Source: Rosellinia necatrix
Taxonomy: Eukaryota > Ascomycota > Sordariomycetes > Xylariales > Xylariaceae
Length of the DNA: 64,000 bases
Assembly (NCBI GenBank): GCA_021209875.1
Contig: JAGYVD010000006.1
Coordinates: 1,054,001 to 1,118,000, forward strand
Reading direction: 5' to 3'
The notes under the pieces were generated by a model that was not told the origin of the DNA, ran no database searches, and saw only the letters and a program-made list of their open reading frames with translations. The position numbers and the translations under genes are program-made. Below, piece by piece: positions 27,101 to 38,184 of this stretch (positions are counted from its first letter, which is position 1; each line of letters opens with the position of its first letter).

Positions 27101-30100
27101 TAATAATTATTTTATTATTATTAAATAAATATAACTTGTATTTAAGCTTATAATAACGTTTTTATTATTTATAAATCTTTTAATAATAATTTTAAAATAT
27201 AAAAATTATTATTTTTTATTTTTATTTTTTAAAATTATATAACCTATTAAATGTTTTTAAACCAACGGTATAATCGCTTTGTTTTTTATTTAAAATTTAT
27301 AATCTTTTTATTACTATGTTTTTAATTAGTTTAATTAAAAAAAACAATTTTAATATAATTTTTAATATAATATTAAAACGATTATATTTATATAAATATT
27401 AAAATAATATATTATATAATATAAATAATATATTATATCGCTTATAAATACATTTAATTAAAAATAACACGTTTTAAATATATTTAGCTAGACATTTAAT
27501 ATAATATATAATATATTAACTTTAATTATATATTATATTAAACATTTAATTATAATATTTATATAATTAGCTATAATTAATTATAATAAATATTTTATTG
27601 TTATATAATTTAAAACTAAATAAAATATAAAATAATATCGCGTTTAATATTAACAAGTCTAATTTAGCTGCGTTAACACGCTTTTTTTAGTAGTAATTAT
27701 ATTTATTTTTACGTTTATTCTGGCCGTTTTTTTATTATTATTTTTTTTTTTTTATTTAGGCTTACAGCTTTTTTTTTTATTTTTATTATATTATTTCTTT
27801 TTGTTTTTATTTTTATTTTAATCTGTGTTTTTCTACCGCTTATTTTTTAATTAGATTTTTGTTATAGTTTTAATTATTTTTTTAATTTGCAGATATTTAT
27901 TTTTTGCTACTGTTATTAAAAAAAGCTTTGTTTTAACAACTTAAATTATATATTTAATTAAAATATTTTTTATATCAGGCGCTAGAAAATATTATTTAAT
28001 TTTAAAGTTTATATTAGTTTATATTATAATTATAATACCGTGCTAATTTTTATTATTAACGTTTAAAGTTTTTATAGCTTAAATATATTTTAGTTTTTTT
28101 ATATAAACATAATAAAAGCAGTATTTTATTATATAATATTTTTAATAATAATTTAGTTTAAATAAAACGTTTTGTTGTTATAACAGGTTATATATTAAAT
28201 TAAATAATTATTTTATTTAAAATAACGTTTAATTTTTATATTTTAAACTTGAATTATTTATTAATAATTAGCTTATTATTTTATTATAAAACTGCTAGTT
28301 TTTTAATAATATTTAAAATATAATTAGAATTTATTAAATATTTTGTTTTATGATTTTTAAATTTTTAAAAATAAATTAATTTTTTCTGCGAAACAAAATA
28401 CGTCGGTAAAAATAAGCTTATTTTTATTAGCTATTATTTTTATATATTTTTGTTTTTTTATTTAAATTAAACTAGCTAATATTAGCCTGTTTTATATAAT
28501 TATTATATAATAAAAAATAAAACTATTAAATATTTAATATTTTTTTTTAATTATTTTTTATTTATATTTATTGTTATTTTTATTACTTTAATTTTTTAAT
28601 TAAAAAGTTGTTTTAAAGGTTTTTTTTTTTTTTTATTATTATTTATATTTAAGCTATTTAAATTATTAAAATTATTGTTTATTAAAAATAGTTTTAGTAG
28701 GTTTTTATTACCTGCTAAATATTATAGTTTTAAAAATATTATAGCAAAAATATTATAAATATATTATATTTAAATTAATATAAAATAAAAACTTTATATA
28801 TTGTTATGCTGTTTTAATAAACAAAGCTTTTATTAACAGGTATATAGCTTGTACTTTAAAGCGGACTATTAAAATAATAAGTATTAATATTACTATTAAA
28901 ACTTATACTAGTTTTATTAAAAATATTAAAATAAATAATCTAAATAATAGTTTTAATGCTAATATAGCTATAGTTAGATATTAATAACTAAAATATTAAA
29001 ATTAAATAAGCAGTGCTGCTATATATTTAATTATATTTAATACAGCTTTAAATAACTAATTAGCAGCGCAATAAAATACTTTAAAAGCTAAAGTTTTTAT
29101 ATTTACTAGTATTCTAGCGTTTTTTAGTTATTATATTAATTAATTAATTATTTTTATTGCTTTTATATTTTCAGCATGTTTTTTTGTTTTAGTTATATTA
29201 TTTTTAATTTATTATATTAATTTTATAAAAGTTTATAGCTAAAATAAACTATTTAAAAGCTTGTTTATTTAGTTTAAATTTTAACTTTTAATTTTATAAT
29301 TTAAATTATTACTACTATAATAATTTATTTATATTTTTAGCGATATAATTTTAAAACTATTTATTTTTTTTAAAAAAATTAAAAAACTGTTATAATTATT
29401 AAACGTTGCTTTTTTAGCTTTAAATTAAACAATAATTTTAAAATTTTTATTAAATTTTTATTAATTTTATATTATTTTTAAATAAGTTTAAAATATAAAC
29501 CTACGATTTTTATTATTATTTAATTTAAACTTATTATTAAACTTATTTTAAACTATATTTTTTTTTAATATAAAATGTTTAATATTTATAGTTTTAGTTT
29601 TTAATTTTATATAAATTAAAAAATACTAGCTTAATAAACTTAAGTTTTATTAGCAAAAATAACGTTTTTTTATATTATTTTAAAACTAATAATTTAAATT
29701 AGATTATATTAAAACTAAAGATTTTTTCTGCTTTTATAAGCTTTAAAGTTTAATTTTTAACTATTAAAACTACTTTAAATCTTTTAAATACTAAAAATTC
29801 TAAGTTAGTTTTATGTTTTAATATGCTAATAATTATTAAATAAATTAATAATAAAATAAATATATATAAGTTGTTTTACGATTAGCTTAATAAATATTAT
29901 TAATTGTTTTATAAATTTATGTTTATATATATATATTTTAAAACAAAATTAAATTTTAAAATTAAAAATAAAATAAAAATATAATTAAATAATATTAAAA
30001 ACCTGCGTGCTTATTAAAAACTTAACATAAGCTTTTAAAAAGTAAAGCTAGTAATAATTATATTTAAAATATATAATTACTACTATTTAAATATAATGCT

Positions 30101-30588
30101 AATTAAAGTTTAAAAAACAACTAATTATAATATTATAGTTGTTAAACATTTAATATTAAAATAATTAAAGTTTAAAAAACAATAGATTATTTTAATATAT
30201 TAATAGCTAAATATAATAATATATAAACAACTAATAACTTAAACTATTTAAAATATAATATAAAATTAGATTTAGCTGCTGTTATAATATTTTTTGCTTT
30301 TATATTAATAAAAATAAAATAATCGACAGGCTAACATAAAATATATTAAATTAATTAGTTAATTAAATTTATAAGTTAATAAATATTAATAAATTTTATT
30401 AGCAACAATTAAGCTTAAAAGCTAATAATTCTACTTTTTTTATAAACAGCGCTGCTTAAAATATAAAAAAAAGCTGTATTAAAAGTTAAATATATATAAA
30501 CATTAAAAAATTAAGCGTGCTTTATCTGCCGATACAAAAAAAAAACTAAAATATAAAGTTATATAATTACAGGACTTACCGCACTATT
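24111..30588. other. RIP-mutated interior of element D (right part)
   Basis: About 6.5 kb of AT-rich sequence between H1 and the right LTR of D. A slightly GC-richer patch lies at about 26080-26290. I could not assign any coding domain. The last 13 bases, TTACCGCACTATT, recur at the corresponding place in the C element. Confidence 0.55.
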
Positions 30589-30771
30589 TAGTAAAGTTTA
30601 CTAAAGGTAGAATAATTAAGTCTATAAAAGTGTAATATAAAATTAAAAAAAAAAAGGCTTTAGGTCCCGCAGGGACCAGAAGCTTTAGGCTAGTACCTTA
30701 TCTAATCTACATAATCTTTATCTAGCTAGCTTCGCTAGCTAAATAAAGAGCCCCCCTTCCTGACTGTGTTA
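30589..30771 (+). repeat. Right LTR of element D
   Basis: 183 bp. The core TTATCTAATCTA is at 30698-30709. The left side is mutated relative to the other LTR; the right side (AGAGCCCCCCTTCCTGACTG) is preserved. Confidence 0.9.
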
Positions 30772-31602
30772 TTAGGTAAACTAATAAATATAAATTAGCA
30801 GTAAATATATTATTAAAGCAGATTTTAAATTAAAAATTAATTTTTTAAATATAGCAGCAAAAACTTGTTATTTTAAAATAATTTTAAGCTAAAAAGCTTT
30901 AATAAAAGTTTTAAAAATAAAATAATTATAATATATAAAAAAAAATTATATATAACGTTTTAAAACGTTATAAATTTTATAATAATAAAAGCGGTAATTA
31001 TTAAATAAACTAGTAAAAACTAATTTTAATTAATTAAACAAAAATAAAAAACTAAAAAACTTCAATAAAATATAAATATATATATAAAATATTATTATTT
31101 ATAAATAAATTAAGCTGTAAAATTAAGCATAAAAACTAAATAAAAGCTAAAAATAATATAAAAAGCTTAATATTTATTATAATAATATATATAAAAGTAA
31201 AATTAATTTATTAAAAATTATATATAAAATATTTTTATAAAATATTTTTTTAAAATAAATAAAAGCTTTATATTTTAAAGATTATAAACATAAGATATTA
31301 TATGGTATATTTATAGCTATAATATAATAATATAAAATTAATCGATTAAAAACTAGTTTAAAATATTAAATATATTAAAATAATTTTATTAAAAAACCTT
31401 TTATAAAATAAAACAAACTTAAAAATTATTTTTTAAAATAACTTTTTAAAAGAAAACATATAAAAAATGCTTATTATATAAAAACAAAATTATAAAAATA
31501 GTTGTAATAAAAAAATAAAAAATAAGCTATTATTAGTTAAAGAAATATTTATATATAAATTTAATAAAAATCTTTTTTAAACATTTATAAAATAAAACTA
31601 AT

Positions 31603-31710
31603 TGCTATAGTATGCCAGGGGTACAAACAAGACAGAAATAGGTGGCCCTACTTAGCCTGTAATACCTGTACAGCTAATTAACTAGTTAGTCCCTATCTTT
31701 TTCTGTAGCA
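31603..31710 (+). repeat. Left terminal repeat of TRIM 1
   Basis: 108 bp. The left half is cleaner than in the right repeat. The right half carries C-to-T and G-to-A changes, for example AGCTAATTAACTAGTTAGTC versus AGCCAACTAACCAGTTGGTC. Confidence 0.93.
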
Positions 31711-31712
31711 AA

Positions 31713-31809
31713 TAGTGCAGTAGAGTGCATGTAAAAATCAGACGTATAAGCCTAGCTACTGCTTACGTAAGCTATAACTAAATAATTTTTAAGTAGTAGG
31801 TTTAAATCC
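31713..31809 (+). other. Possible RNA polymerase III box A/box B pair inside TRIM 1
   Basis: TAGTGCAGTAGAG at 31713-31725 resembles a tRNA A box after G-to-A and C-to-T decay, and GGTTTAAATCC at 31799-31809 resembles a B box (GGTTCAAATCC). I cannot fold a convincing tRNA from the stretch; the acceptor arms do not pair. A tRNA-like internal promoter is a speculation. The same positions occur in TRIM 2, more mutated. Confidence 0.3.
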
Positions 31810-32044
31810 TGGGCGTATAAAGCAGAAAAAATGTTCTATAAGCTAGCAATAAAACTTTAATAAACTTAAACAGGCTAGCAGTAAGTTTAAACGGTTTAAT
31901 AATAAAACTTATTTTTATAATAAAAAGCTAAAAGTTTAGTTATAGCAATAAAGCTTGCAAAAAATTAGTCCGCGGTAATAAAGCTATATAAAATAACCTG
32001 CTAACTAATAAAATTATTAAAAAGTATTTTTTAAGCCCGGTATA

Positions 32045-32152
32045 TGCTACAGTATGCCAAGGGTAGGAACAAAACAGAAATAAGTGGCCCTATTTAGCCT
32101 GTAATACCTGTACAGCCAACTAACCAGTTGGTCCCCATCCTTTTCTGTAGCA
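32045..32152 (+). repeat. Right terminal repeat of TRIM 1
   Basis: 108 bp, ending CCCCATCCTTTTCTGTAGCA. The right half is clean; the left half is mutated (GGGTAGGAACAAAACAG versus AACAAGACAG in clean copies). Confidence 0.93.
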
Positions 32153-32157
32153 CTAAT

Positions 32158-35100
32158 TATATAAAAAATTTATAAATAATAAATATAGTTTAGTTAATAT
32201 ATATTATAACGTTTAAAATAAATTTTTTTTAAATAATAATAATAATTAATATATATTTTCATTTCAAAATTAAATAGTTTAATATAATATTAATATTTTT
32301 AAATGTTTTAAAAACAGCAAACTTTTATTATATATTTAATATTAAATAGTTTTAAACAGCAAAAAAGCTATATTATTAAATAAAGCTTTATATAAGCTAT
32401 AAAACTTTTATTATTATAATATCAAATTTTTAAATATTTTAAAACGTTTTAAACTAATTATATCTAATAAAAACTATATTTATTTTGTTTTATATAAATA
32501 ATTTTTAATTATATATAAAAAACAATAAGAAATTAGCTAAAAGATTATTAATAAGATTAAAAAGCTTATAAGCTTTAAAAATAAAAAATATTGTTTAATT
32601 TTTAATTTTTAAAATAATTTATAAGTTTATAAAAAAATAATTATATTAGCATATAATTAATATATTAAAAAATCACAGCTTAATTTAATTTAATTAATAA
32701 CGTTTAAACTTTAAAAATATTATTTTATATTCAAAACTATTAAAATATATAAAACAAGCTTAAAAGAAAATTAAAACACATTAAAAAAAATGAGCTTAAT
32801 ATTTTATATAATAATTATATTATAACTAAATATAACGTTTATAATTATAATATTATTAAAATATTTTATAAACTTAAACTTAAATTATATTAAAATAATT
32901 AATTAAATAATTTATTATTTATATTATATAAAGTTTTTAAAATTATATATAAAAATAAAAATATAATAGTTTTAGCTTTATTAATTATAAAAACATGTTA
33001 TTTATAAATAATATAAAATTAAATATTTTTATATAAATATATTATATTTTTATTTAAAAATATGATTTTTAAAAATTATTAAATAAAAGTAATTTTAATT
33101 TTTATAATAAAAACTAAAATTATTATTATAAATTATATAATTAAAAAATAATAGTTTTAAAACAGTTTTTAAAAATTTTATTTTAAACTTAAAAAATATA
33201 AATAATTTATTTAAATAATATTTAAACTCTTTATTTAATAATTAACAAGCATAAAAAAGTATTATAAAGTTTAAATATATAAATATATAAAATATATAGT
33301 TTAAATAAAAATACAAAAAAGTTTATTTATAATAAAATATTTTTTATTAATTAAATATTAATAAAGAGATTTATAAAAACTTTATATAAATATAGTTTAA
33401 ATATTTTAAAGTTTTATTTAATTTAAACAATTTATATTATAATATTAAAAAACTAATAAGCTATTAGCTTAAACTTTTAATAATTAATTTAAAATATTAA
33501 AAAATAAAAATATTTAAAACTTTTTAATTTTATATAATTTTTAAAAAGTGTTTTTTATTTTTAATATTTATTAAGATTTTAAAATTATTAAACTTTTTAA
33601 ACATATTAAAAAACGTTTTAAAATTAAATTATAACAAGATTTTTAAGCAGCGTTTAAAAATATAAACTATATAATAAAAATAAACAGAAAAACTATAATA
33701 AAATAAAAATAAAAATATAAAAGAAACAATAAATAAAAGATTAACCGGCTATAAAAATACAAGCGTTAAAAGCAGGTAAAATATATAAAAAAAATAAAAA
33801 TCTATAAAAATAAACGTTTTTAAAGCTATAGCATTTTATTTTATTATTAAAATATTAAAAATTTAACATAATAAAATTTTAAAATTTAAAATAATTTATT
33901 TTTAAATTAATTAATAATTAATAAAAGCTTAGAATAAGTATTTATTATAGCATAAAAATAAAATAAAAAATATAAAAACCGTTTAATTATTAATTAAATA
34001 TATAAAAACTAATTTTATATTATTAATTATATATTAATTAATTAATTAAAACATATAAAATAAAATATAAATTAAAAATATTTTTAGATTTAAAAATAAA
34101 ACGCTAATATTAATTATTATATTTAATAGTTTTATAATATAATTTATTTAATTAATTAATAAATATAAAACTAATATAGTTTAAATAAAATATTTTTAAA
34201 TAATATTTATTAGTTTTAAATATAAAAAATAAAATAAAAACAGTATTAACAGCAGCAGTAATAACGTTATTTATTATATAATATTTTAAATTAAAAATAA
34301 CAGATAAAAATAATATATATAATTATATAAAATTAAGCAGCAGTAGTTTAATAATACTAATTATAATAAAGCTTTAAAAACTTAAAATAATATATTTTTA
34401 ATATTTAAATTTAAACTTAAATTAAATAAGCTTAATAAAAATAAATTTAAAAAAACGTTTTTAAAATAAATTAGCTTGTTTTTTAATTATAAATATTATA
34501 TTTAAATAAATCATAAACAAACAGAAAAAATATTAAAAATATTATTTATAATAATATAAGCAGTTAAACTAATAAAAGCAGCAGTAATAGCAGCAGAAGC
34601 AGCAGCAGCAGTAGAAATAATAGTAATAAAAGCAGCAGCAGCAGTAATAATAGCAGTAGTAGTATAAACAAAGGCTTAGCAGTTATAAAAATAATTTTAA
34701 TAATTATTTATAATAATTTTAATAATTTAAAAATGCGTTAATAAATAAATCGTATTAATAATTTATAAAAAAAATAATATAATGAATAAATATAATATAT
34801 AATAAATTATAATAATATTTATAAATTAATATAATTATAATAAAACTTTAAAATTATAGCTTTAATAAATATAAATAATAAATTTATTAAAGAATAAAAA
34901 TATATTTTAAAATAAAAAAAAAAACTATATTTTATATTAATATATTAAAAGTTTAATAAAAATACACCAGTAAAAAATTATATATAGCTTATATATTTAA
35001 ACTTAAAAAAAAAAAAAAAGGTTAAAAATAAAAAACTAAGTGCTAATTTATATTTAAACCATTAACAAGTTATTAATTATGTTTAAATATTAATAAAAAA

Positions 35101-35409
35101 TTATTAAATTTAATTAAAATATAAAATAATAATATAATTAGAAATATATATTTAAAAAAATTTTTAAACGTGCCAATATAGCTAAAAATAAATTATTTAT
35201 AGCTTTAAAAAAGCCGTGTTATATAATTTTATTTCTACTCACTATTATATATAAATAAGCTAATTATTTTAATAAAACGTATATATTATTAAAACATAAG
35301 TTAACTAATTTATTAAAAATTGTTTAAAAAAACTAATTTAAAAAAAAAATCAAAAAATAATTAAAAATAAAATAATAAATTAATGAATAAATTAATAAAT
35401 TTAAAAATA
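32158..35409. other. RIP-mutated interior of element I (right part)
   Basis: It aligns, as the reverse complement, with 52151 to about 55401 over its whole length, so it is a real part of element I. CAG/CAA-rich runs at about 34245-34260 and 34560-34672 would give Ser/Gln/Ala-rich stretches. No domain was identified. Confidence 0.65.
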
Positions 35410-35715
35410 TATTATAATAATATAAAACAGCTTAGCAATTAAACTAGAAATTTTTATTTTAAAGATTTTTAAGCAAAAAATATATATATAAAATATAGTT
35501 TTAATATTATATTTATATATATTATATGTTTAAAATAAAACAACTTTTAGTATTGTTTTTATTATATAATTAATAAATATAAATACCTGTAGTTTATTAT
35601 ATTAAATAAAAGCTTTATAAAAAATTGGATTATTTATATTAAATATTCCTAAAGTATTACCACGCTTTTAGTAATTAATAAATCTTTCTATAGATCGATC
35701 CACACCTCTGTTAAA
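35410..35715 (+). repeat. 3' LTR of element I
   Basis: 306 bp. The left side is mutated (TATTATAATAATATAAAAC). The right side is intact, including AGATCGATCCACACCTCTG, which is also present in the inverted copy at 51842. Confidence 0.8.
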
Positions 35716-35720
35716 GATTG

Positions 35721-37315
35721 TTTAATATATTTTATAAAATATAAAAATATTTTAAGCTAGATTTAAATAATAATAAAAAAAATTAATAATAAATAAAATA
35801 TATAATTAACTTAGTTTTTAATAAATAATATATTTATATATTATATAAAAAAAACCATCAAAATTAAAAAATAAATATTCTGTTTAATTAATTCATGTTA
35901 AGCAATTAATATTAAATAAAATATTAAAATAAACTGTAAAATATAAACGCTTTTAACTATTTAATAATAAACAAAATATAACTAAAAATATATATTTATA
36001 TGAACTTTTATATATAAGCTAAATAAACAAAAAACCGCTTTTATACGATTTAAAAACAGAAAAACTATTATATTAATTAAAACAGTTAAAATAAAAACGA
36101 TTTCAATATAACAATATATTATATTTTAAATATTTTAACATTATCTTTTTTAAAAATATAAACTGTTTATAAGCTTATTTGAATTATATAAAAAACGTTA
36201 TTATATAATAAAACAAAAAACTATATTTATTATATATAAATAAAAACATTTATTTTTTATACAAGCTTTTAAAAGCTAAAACATATTTTATTAAAATAAA
36301 ACTAAAACATTTATGCTGTTATTTTAAACATTTTTATATAAGAAAACTATGTAAGCGATTAAATTATATAAAATATAATATAAACTATTTAATTTTAAAA
36401 AAATCTAAAAGTTCTATTATTATTATTAGTTATATAACTAAATATTAAAACGTTTTAAGTTTTTAGTTAAAAACAATTATAATTTTAATTATAAAGTTAT
36501 AATTAATGCTATATAAATAAATAATAAATAAATACTTTATATTATTAATATTATAATATTATTTTAAGCTGTAATATTTTTAAAATTTATGTTTATATAT
36601 AACTTTTAAAAATATTATATAAATATTAAATTAATATATATTAAAAACTTTCTAATAATATTATATATAATTTAAATATATATTTTTATTAAAAACTTTT
36701 TAAATTAAACTAAAATAATTAATATATAATATTATATAATATTTATTAAAGCTTATTAAATAATAAGCAAAATTAAACAAATATATAAACTATTTTATTA
36801 TTTATATAATATACTAAAACAGACATTAAATATTATATAAAATAAAAATTAATTTTATAAATAATAGTTAAAGCTTTAAATAACACTGCAAGTTTAAACA
36901 GACTAATATTTATTTTGCTAATATTTAAAACATACTTTAAAATTAACCAGGATTTACCCGTTTTATTAAATATTATATAAAAAGCAGAAGCAATAAAAAA
37001 AGCTATAAAAATATGGCATAAAAAATAGGCTAAAATTAACATTAACTATTTAATTAATAAACATAATAGCATAGTTATATATAATATATTTTTGCTACTT
37101 TTAAAAAGCGAAGTTTTAATATAAAAAAAAAAAGTTAGTAAAAGCTGTATAAAATCTAATTAATTAAAAAATTTCATATAATTATTAATTTAATTAATAG
37201 CCCGATATGATTTTAATATATTTAAATTAAACTATATTATTATATAATAAATAAATAATAGACTAATAAACAAAAAATATTTTAAACTATTTAATTATTT
37301 GTTATATAAAAGCGT
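35721..37315. other. RIP-mutated interior of element J (between I and H2)
   Basis: Assigned to element J by position. The best frame is a 69-codon hydrophobic stretch on the minus strand at 36833-37042, which I regard as chance. No domain recognised. Confidence 0.5.
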
Positions 37316-37320
37316 AGCAG

Positions 37321-37594
37321 TGTAATAGCTATAATAACAGCAGTTAAAAAGATTTAATTATACCTATGTATTAAAAAACAAAACTAAAGTTAAAAAAAAA
37401 AAAAAACTATATATAGGGCCAACGGCCAGAATTTCTACTTGTATATACTACTAGCTATTTATTACGTGACTAGCCTACTACATTTACTACTCCATGCTTA
37501 TACCTGCTTTAATTAAAAAAGCTAATTAAAAATCGACTGGCCGGTCGGCTAGTTAGCTAATTAAAAATCGTTATTATAGCTTTAAACTATAATA
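37321..37594 (-). repeat. LTR of element H2 (left copy)
   Basis: 274 bp. Both ends are RIP-mutated, the inner right end more so (AAACTATAATA versus GGCCATGACA). The central ATATAGGGCCAACGGCCAGA segment is preserved. Confidence 0.92.
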
Positions 37595-37903
37595 ATCCTT
37601 TTTTTGTAAAAAAACTTGGCTTAAGTTTTTAGCTGCGTATAAAACTAAAAATATATTAAGCTGATTTTTTTAAATTGTTTATGTTATATTTAAAGCTTAA
37701 ACTAATAATTTTTAAATTAATACTTTTAAGCAGTAAAAAAATATTTTTAATATATATAATTAATTAAAATTTAAAAGTTTTTAATTTTTAGTTTTTATTT
37801 ATTATGTTAATTAATTAATTTTTATTTAGTTTATTTTTTAATTAAGTTATTTATTATACTACTTATGCTATATTTATAACTTTAATTATATTTTGTTTTA
37901 CGG

Positions 37904-38184
37904 TGTGATGGCTGCAATAACAGCAGTTGGAGCGATGCCCAACTATACCTATGTATTGGGAAGAAAAACTAAGGTTGAAGAAAAGAGAAAACTACATACA
38001 GGGCCGACGGCCGGAATTCCTACTTGTTGTACATACTACTGGCCATTCACTACGTGACTGGCCTACCTACCACATTTACCATTCCATACCTGTACCTGCC
38101 TAGCCAGGTGGCCAATCAGGGATCGGCTGGCCGGTTGGCCAGCCGGCCAATCAGAGATCACCATCATGGCTGTGGGCCATGACA
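37904..38184 (-). mobile_element. Solo LTR, family H, inserted in H2
   Basis: 281 bp and almost unmutated, from TGTGATGGCTGC to GGCCATGACA. The flanks are tacgg (37899-37903) and tacag (38185-38189), a TSD with one G-to-A change. It lies inside the interior of H2 and is the best reference for the LTR sequence of the family. An earlier or later H insertion therefore landed in a copy of its own family and was reduced to one LTR. Confidence 0.93.

Larger units (their letters stand above)
15799..30771 (+). mobile_element. LTR element D with element H1 nested inside
   Basis: Two 183-bp LTRs (15799-15981 and 30589-30771) start TAGTAAAGTTTACTA and end TGTATTA or TGTGTTA. The perfect TSD is ttagg (15794-15798 and 30772-30776). 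Without H1 and its TSD copy, D is about 8.2 kb. The interior starts AGTGCCGGGG and ends TTACCGCACTATT, the same terminal motifs as in the C element. The LTRs carry a GGTCCCGCAGGGACC hairpin, the TTATCTAATCTA core and a GCTAGCTTCGCTAGC hairpin. The long interior (15982-17336 and 24111-30588) is RIP-destroyed; I could not identify gag or pol domains or the coding strand. No usual primer site or polypurine tract is visible. Orientation follows the TATCTAATCTA motif and is arbitrary. Confidence 0.9.
31603..32152 (+). mobile_element. TRIM 1: 550-bp miniature LTR element, family G
   Basis: Two 108-bp terminal direct repeats (31603-31710 and 32045-32152) start TGCTA(C/T)AG and end CTGTAGCA, a perfect 8-bp inverted pair in intact copies. 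A perfect TSD, ctaat, flanks the element (31598-31602 and 32153-32157). The 334-bp interior encodes nothing. The second copy of the interrupted DNA (51842-55918, inverted) lacks the insertion and has a single attag, the complement of ctaat, at 55402-55406; this is a true empty site. It fits terminal-repeat retrotransposons in miniature, which depend on an autonomous partner. The orientation shown is arbitrary. Confidence 0.95.
12154..35715 (+). mobile_element. LTR retrotransposon I, interrupted by a C solo LTR, element D and a TRIM
   Basis: LTRs of 308 and 306 bp in the same orientation (12154-12461 and 35410-35715), starting TGTAACAG and ending CTGTTAAA. The flanks gattt (12149-12153) and gattg (35716-35720) match at 4 of 5 bases. 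The left LTR is preserved on its left side and the right LTR on its right side, fitting a 5'/3' pair. After removing the C solo LTR, element D and the TRIM with their TSDs, about 7.8 kb remains, with interior pieces 12462-12507, 12744-15793, 30777-31597 and 32158-35409. About 4 kb of it (31078-35715) recurs inverted at 51842-55918. The interior has CAG-rich tracts near 34250 and 34560-34672. The superfamily is not recognised and the coding strand is not established. Confidence 0.65.

Noticed and set aside
31741..31817. A complete tRNA gene in the TRIM interior
   Set aside because: A B-box-like sequence is there, but the acceptor arms do not pair and no anticodon arm can be drawn.
34560..34672. 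CRISPR-like array of short repeats
   Set aside because: These are irregular CAG triplets without unique spacers.
36833..37042. 69-codon minus-strand open frame
   Set aside because: Isolated, rich in Ile/Leu/Phe/Lys as expected from random AT-rich sequence, and inside RIP-mutated element J.
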